In this document: positions 13,871-15,503 of the stretch, one piece after another
Numbering within the stretch: the first letter of the stretch is position 1
Layout of the letters: each line of letters starts with the position of its first letter
DNA from: Solobacterium sp. UBA1761
Lineage (GTDB): Bacteria; Bacillota_I; Bacilli_A; Erysipelotrichales; Erysipelotrichaceae
Reading direction: 5' to 3'
DNA: 15,503 nucleotides
Assembly: GCA_002315565.1 (NCBI GenBank)
Contig: DCHD01000029.1
Location: 1-15,503, forward strand
The notes under the pieces: model-generated
Told to the model about the DNA's origin: nothing
The model's input: the letters and a program-made list of their open reading frames with translations, nothing else
The model's database searches: none
Translations under genes and position numbers: made by a program

Positions 13871-15400
13871 ATGAACACATTACTGATGGGAATCGATATC
13901 GGTACCACTTCAACAAAAATTCTGGTATCAGACACAAACGGAAATATCATTGAACAGGCTGAAAAATCATATTCACTTATTTTTCCTGAAGTCGGTTTTG
14001 CAGAACAGAATCCATTAGATCTGATTGATGCCGTACACGATACGATGAAAGAAGTCACTTCAAGACTCAAAGAAAAAGCCAAATTTATCAAAGCCATCTC
14101 TTTATCTACGCAAAGAGACACAATGGTCATAACCGATAAAGACAATAAGGCAATATATAATGCCATTACCTGGATGGATTCACGTTCCAAAAAAGAATGT
14201 GAAGAAATGAAAACCAATCTGAGTGAAAAAGCCGTCTATGAATCAACAGGTGTACCGGTCAGCACCATCTGGACAGGCGCATTCATCATGTGGATCAAAG
14301 ATCACATGCCTCAGTTATTCAAAGATGCTTACTGTTTCGGCCTTGTCCATGATTATGTCATGTGTTATCTTGGCGCAGAGAGTCATTATCTTGATACAAC
14401 AAACGCCTGTCAGACAATGATGTACGATTTCATCAATGACTGCTGGGATACAAAAATTCTTAATTATCTGAATATCGATTCTGATAGACTTCCACGTCTT
14501 GTAACTTCAGGAAGTGTTATTGGAACACTCTCTAAAAAACTATCTGCTGAATTTAATATGTCAGATGATGTAAAACTTGTTGCCGGGGGTGGTGATCAGC
14601 AGTGTGCAATGCTGGGAACAGGTTCAATAAATAATGGTGATGGTGAAATATCCATCGGAACAGCAGCCAATATTATGGCGGTTGTTGATAAGCCGATACT
14701 TGATCCTGATATGAAACTGATATGTCACAGATCTTTGGTCAAAAACGGCTATATGGTTGAAGGAGCAATGCTTTCAACAGGTAAACTTGTTGAATGGCTT
14801 CTGGATACTTTCTATCAGGGAATTGAAAGAAAAGAAGCACTTAATCTTCTCAATAAAGATGTCAGCATTTCAAAGCCCGGCGCAAACGGTCTTATAATTA
14901 CACCACACTTTGAAGGTTCAGCATCACCTCACTGGAACGAAGAGGCAAGAGGCATCTGTCTTGGATTGACATTGAGTACTTCAAGGGGCGATATCGCAAG
15001 AGCTGTATACGAAGGAATTGCCATTGAGATCAGAAAGAATCTTGACCTCATGGAAAAACTTGGCACAAAAGTTACTAAAGCCGTTGTATCGGGTGGAGCA
15101 GTAAACTCAGATATCTGGATGCAGATTATCGCCGATGTACTGAAAATTGATATAACGGTACTTGAAAACAGACAGTGTGCAGCCATGGGTGCCGTAATTA
15201 TTGCCGGTATCGGAGCAAACATCTTCAAAGATGAAAAAGAAGCCGCCGAAAAGATGGTGAAGATAAGAAAAATCTATAAACCTGATCCATCACTTTCGGC
15301 TCTGTATGACAGACTGCTTGAAACAAATCTCAACAGTTACAGTGCATTAGACAGAAACAGCATATACAAAGAAATAATTGAACTGAAGAAAACAAACTAA
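13871..15400 (+). CDS. FGGY-family carbohydrate kinase
   Basis: The protein has 509 residues and phosphorylates a sugar or polyol with ATP in the cytoplasm. The first domain begins with GIDIGTTSTK (phosphate 1 motif, 7-16) and contains STQRDTMV (79-86) and WMDSR. The catalytic base is Asp242 in AGGGDQQCAMLG. The second domain includes SIGTAAN, the FEGSASPHWN segment, the GLTLSTSRGDIARAVYEGI signature region, and a VVSGGAVNSDIW adenosine motif. The features lie between xylulokinase and glycerol kinase: DQQ recalls glycerol kinase, the rest xylulokinase-like proteins. The substrate stays open. No isomerase, aldolase or sugar transporter lies next to it, and the SIS gene is two transcription units away. 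The gene ends in a strong hairpin containing its stop codon. Confidence 0.85.
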   Translation: MNTLLMGIDIGTTSTKILVSDTNGNIIEQAEKSYSLIFPEVGFAEQNPLDLIDAVHDTMKEVTSRLKEKAKFIKAISLSTQRDTMVITDKDNKAIYNAITWMDSRSKKECEEMKTNLSEKAVYESTGVPVSTIWTGAFIMWIKDHMPQLFKDAYCFGLVHDYVMCYLGAESHYLDTTNACQTMMYDFINDCWDTKILNYLNIDSDRLPRLVTSGSVIGTLSKKLSAEFNMSDDVKLVAGGGDQQCAMLGTGSINNGDGEISIGTAANIMAVVDKPILDPDMKLICHRSLVKNGYMVEGAMLSTGKLVEWLLDTFYQGIERKEALNLLNKDVSISKPGANGLIITPHFEGSASPHWNEEARGICLGLTLSTSRGDIARAVYEGIAIEIRKNLDLMEKLGTKVTKAVVSGGAVNSDIWMQIIADVLKIDITVLENRQCAAMGAVIIAGIGANIFKDEKEAAEKMVKIRKIYKPDPSLSALYDRLLETNLNSYSALDRNSIYKEIIELKKTN

Positions 15401-15433
15401 AAGGTCAGCTTGGGGTACTGACCTTTTAGTTTG
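15393..15433 (+). terminator. Long-stem terminator overlapping the kinase stop codon
   Basis: A perfect 16-bp stem (15393-15408 with 15418-15433; core AAAAGGTCAG / CTGACCTTTT) has loop CTTGGGGTA. The TAA stop codon (15398-15400) is in the left arm. T-runs are inside the right arm. Confidence 0.8.
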
Positions 15434-15438
15434 GGAAT

Positions 15439-15466
15439 TTGTTGCTGTACTTATTTGGGGGATAAT
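15439..15466 (+). promoter_or_regulatory. Possible promoter for a gene beyond the window
   Basis: TTGTTG (15439-15444) and GATAAT (15461-15466) are 16 nt apart. No coding start is visible in the remaining bases, so any gene lies outside. The match is weak. Confidence 0.25.
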
Positions 15467-15503
15467 ACAACAACGTTTTGAAAGAGAATAAATAATAACT
15501 ACT

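Noticed and set aside
1..15503. Mobile elements, CRISPR arrays, tRNA or rRNA genes
   Set aside because: I looked for repeats, transposase motifs and RNA gene features on both strands and found none.

Overview
The window is about 15.5 kb of compact chromosomal sequence. By eye it is roughly 40% GC, with AGGAGG-type ribosome binding sites, TATAAT-type promoters and Rho-independent terminators. It looks like a low-GC Bacillota; the leaderless-looking genes and gene content would suit an Erysipelotrichia-like gut or oral bacterium, but nothing here fixes the taxon. I see no insertion sequence, phage gene, CRISPR array, tRNA or rRNA. No gap between genes exceeds about 140 bp.

Layout. (1) 1-510 (+): the C-terminal part of a FliB-like flagellin lysine-N-methylase, apparently broken by a stop codon and frame changes. 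(2) 540-3535 (-): a three-gene operon matching Bacillus subtilis ydjI-ydjG-ydjH: an SPFH protein with a C-terminal zinc ribbon, a zinc-ribbon membrane protein and a TPM-domain membrane protein. (3) 3591-4952 (+): a cytoplasmic YunD-like metallophosphatase/5'-nucleotidase, divergent from the ydjI-like gene. (4) 4961-7124 (-): an operon with an intact inosine/uridine-type nucleoside hydrolase, a shortened paralogue lacking the catalytic parts, and a YdeI/OmpD-associated-family protein. (5) 7177-8544 and 8585-9412 (-): a MATE exporter and an alpha/beta hydrolase, each with its own terminator. (6) 9582-10394 (-) and 10441-11244 (+): a divergent TrmH/SpoU-type RNA methyltransferase and PHP-domain phosphoesterase. 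(7) 11252-12328 (-): a two-domain SIS sugar-phosphate protein. (8) 12422-13832 (-): an L-asparaginase followed by a small DUF2871-type membrane protein. (9) 13871-15400 (+): an FGGY-family sugar kinase.

Common themes. Several enzymes handle nucleosides, nucleotides, sugars or amino acids (nucleoside hydrolase, 5'-nucleotidase, PHP phosphoesterase, FGGY kinase, SIS protein, asparaginase), which suits a salvage-oriented metabolism. They lie in separate transcription units, so a single pathway is not shown.

The regulatory architecture is the most unusual part. Divergent genes share gaps of 38-55 bp. At 3577-3584 one 8-bp palindrome provides a TATAAT box on both strands. Three genes have their ATG exactly 6 nt after a -10 hexamer, and one or two more are close to that; all lack a ribosome binding site, as expected for leaderless mRNAs. 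Many terminator hairpins contain the stop codon of the gene they end, including one 32-bp perfect palindrome that holds the stop codons of two convergent genes. The best candidate for undescribed biology is the catalytically stripped nucleoside hydrolase paralogue translated in tandem with its intact partner.
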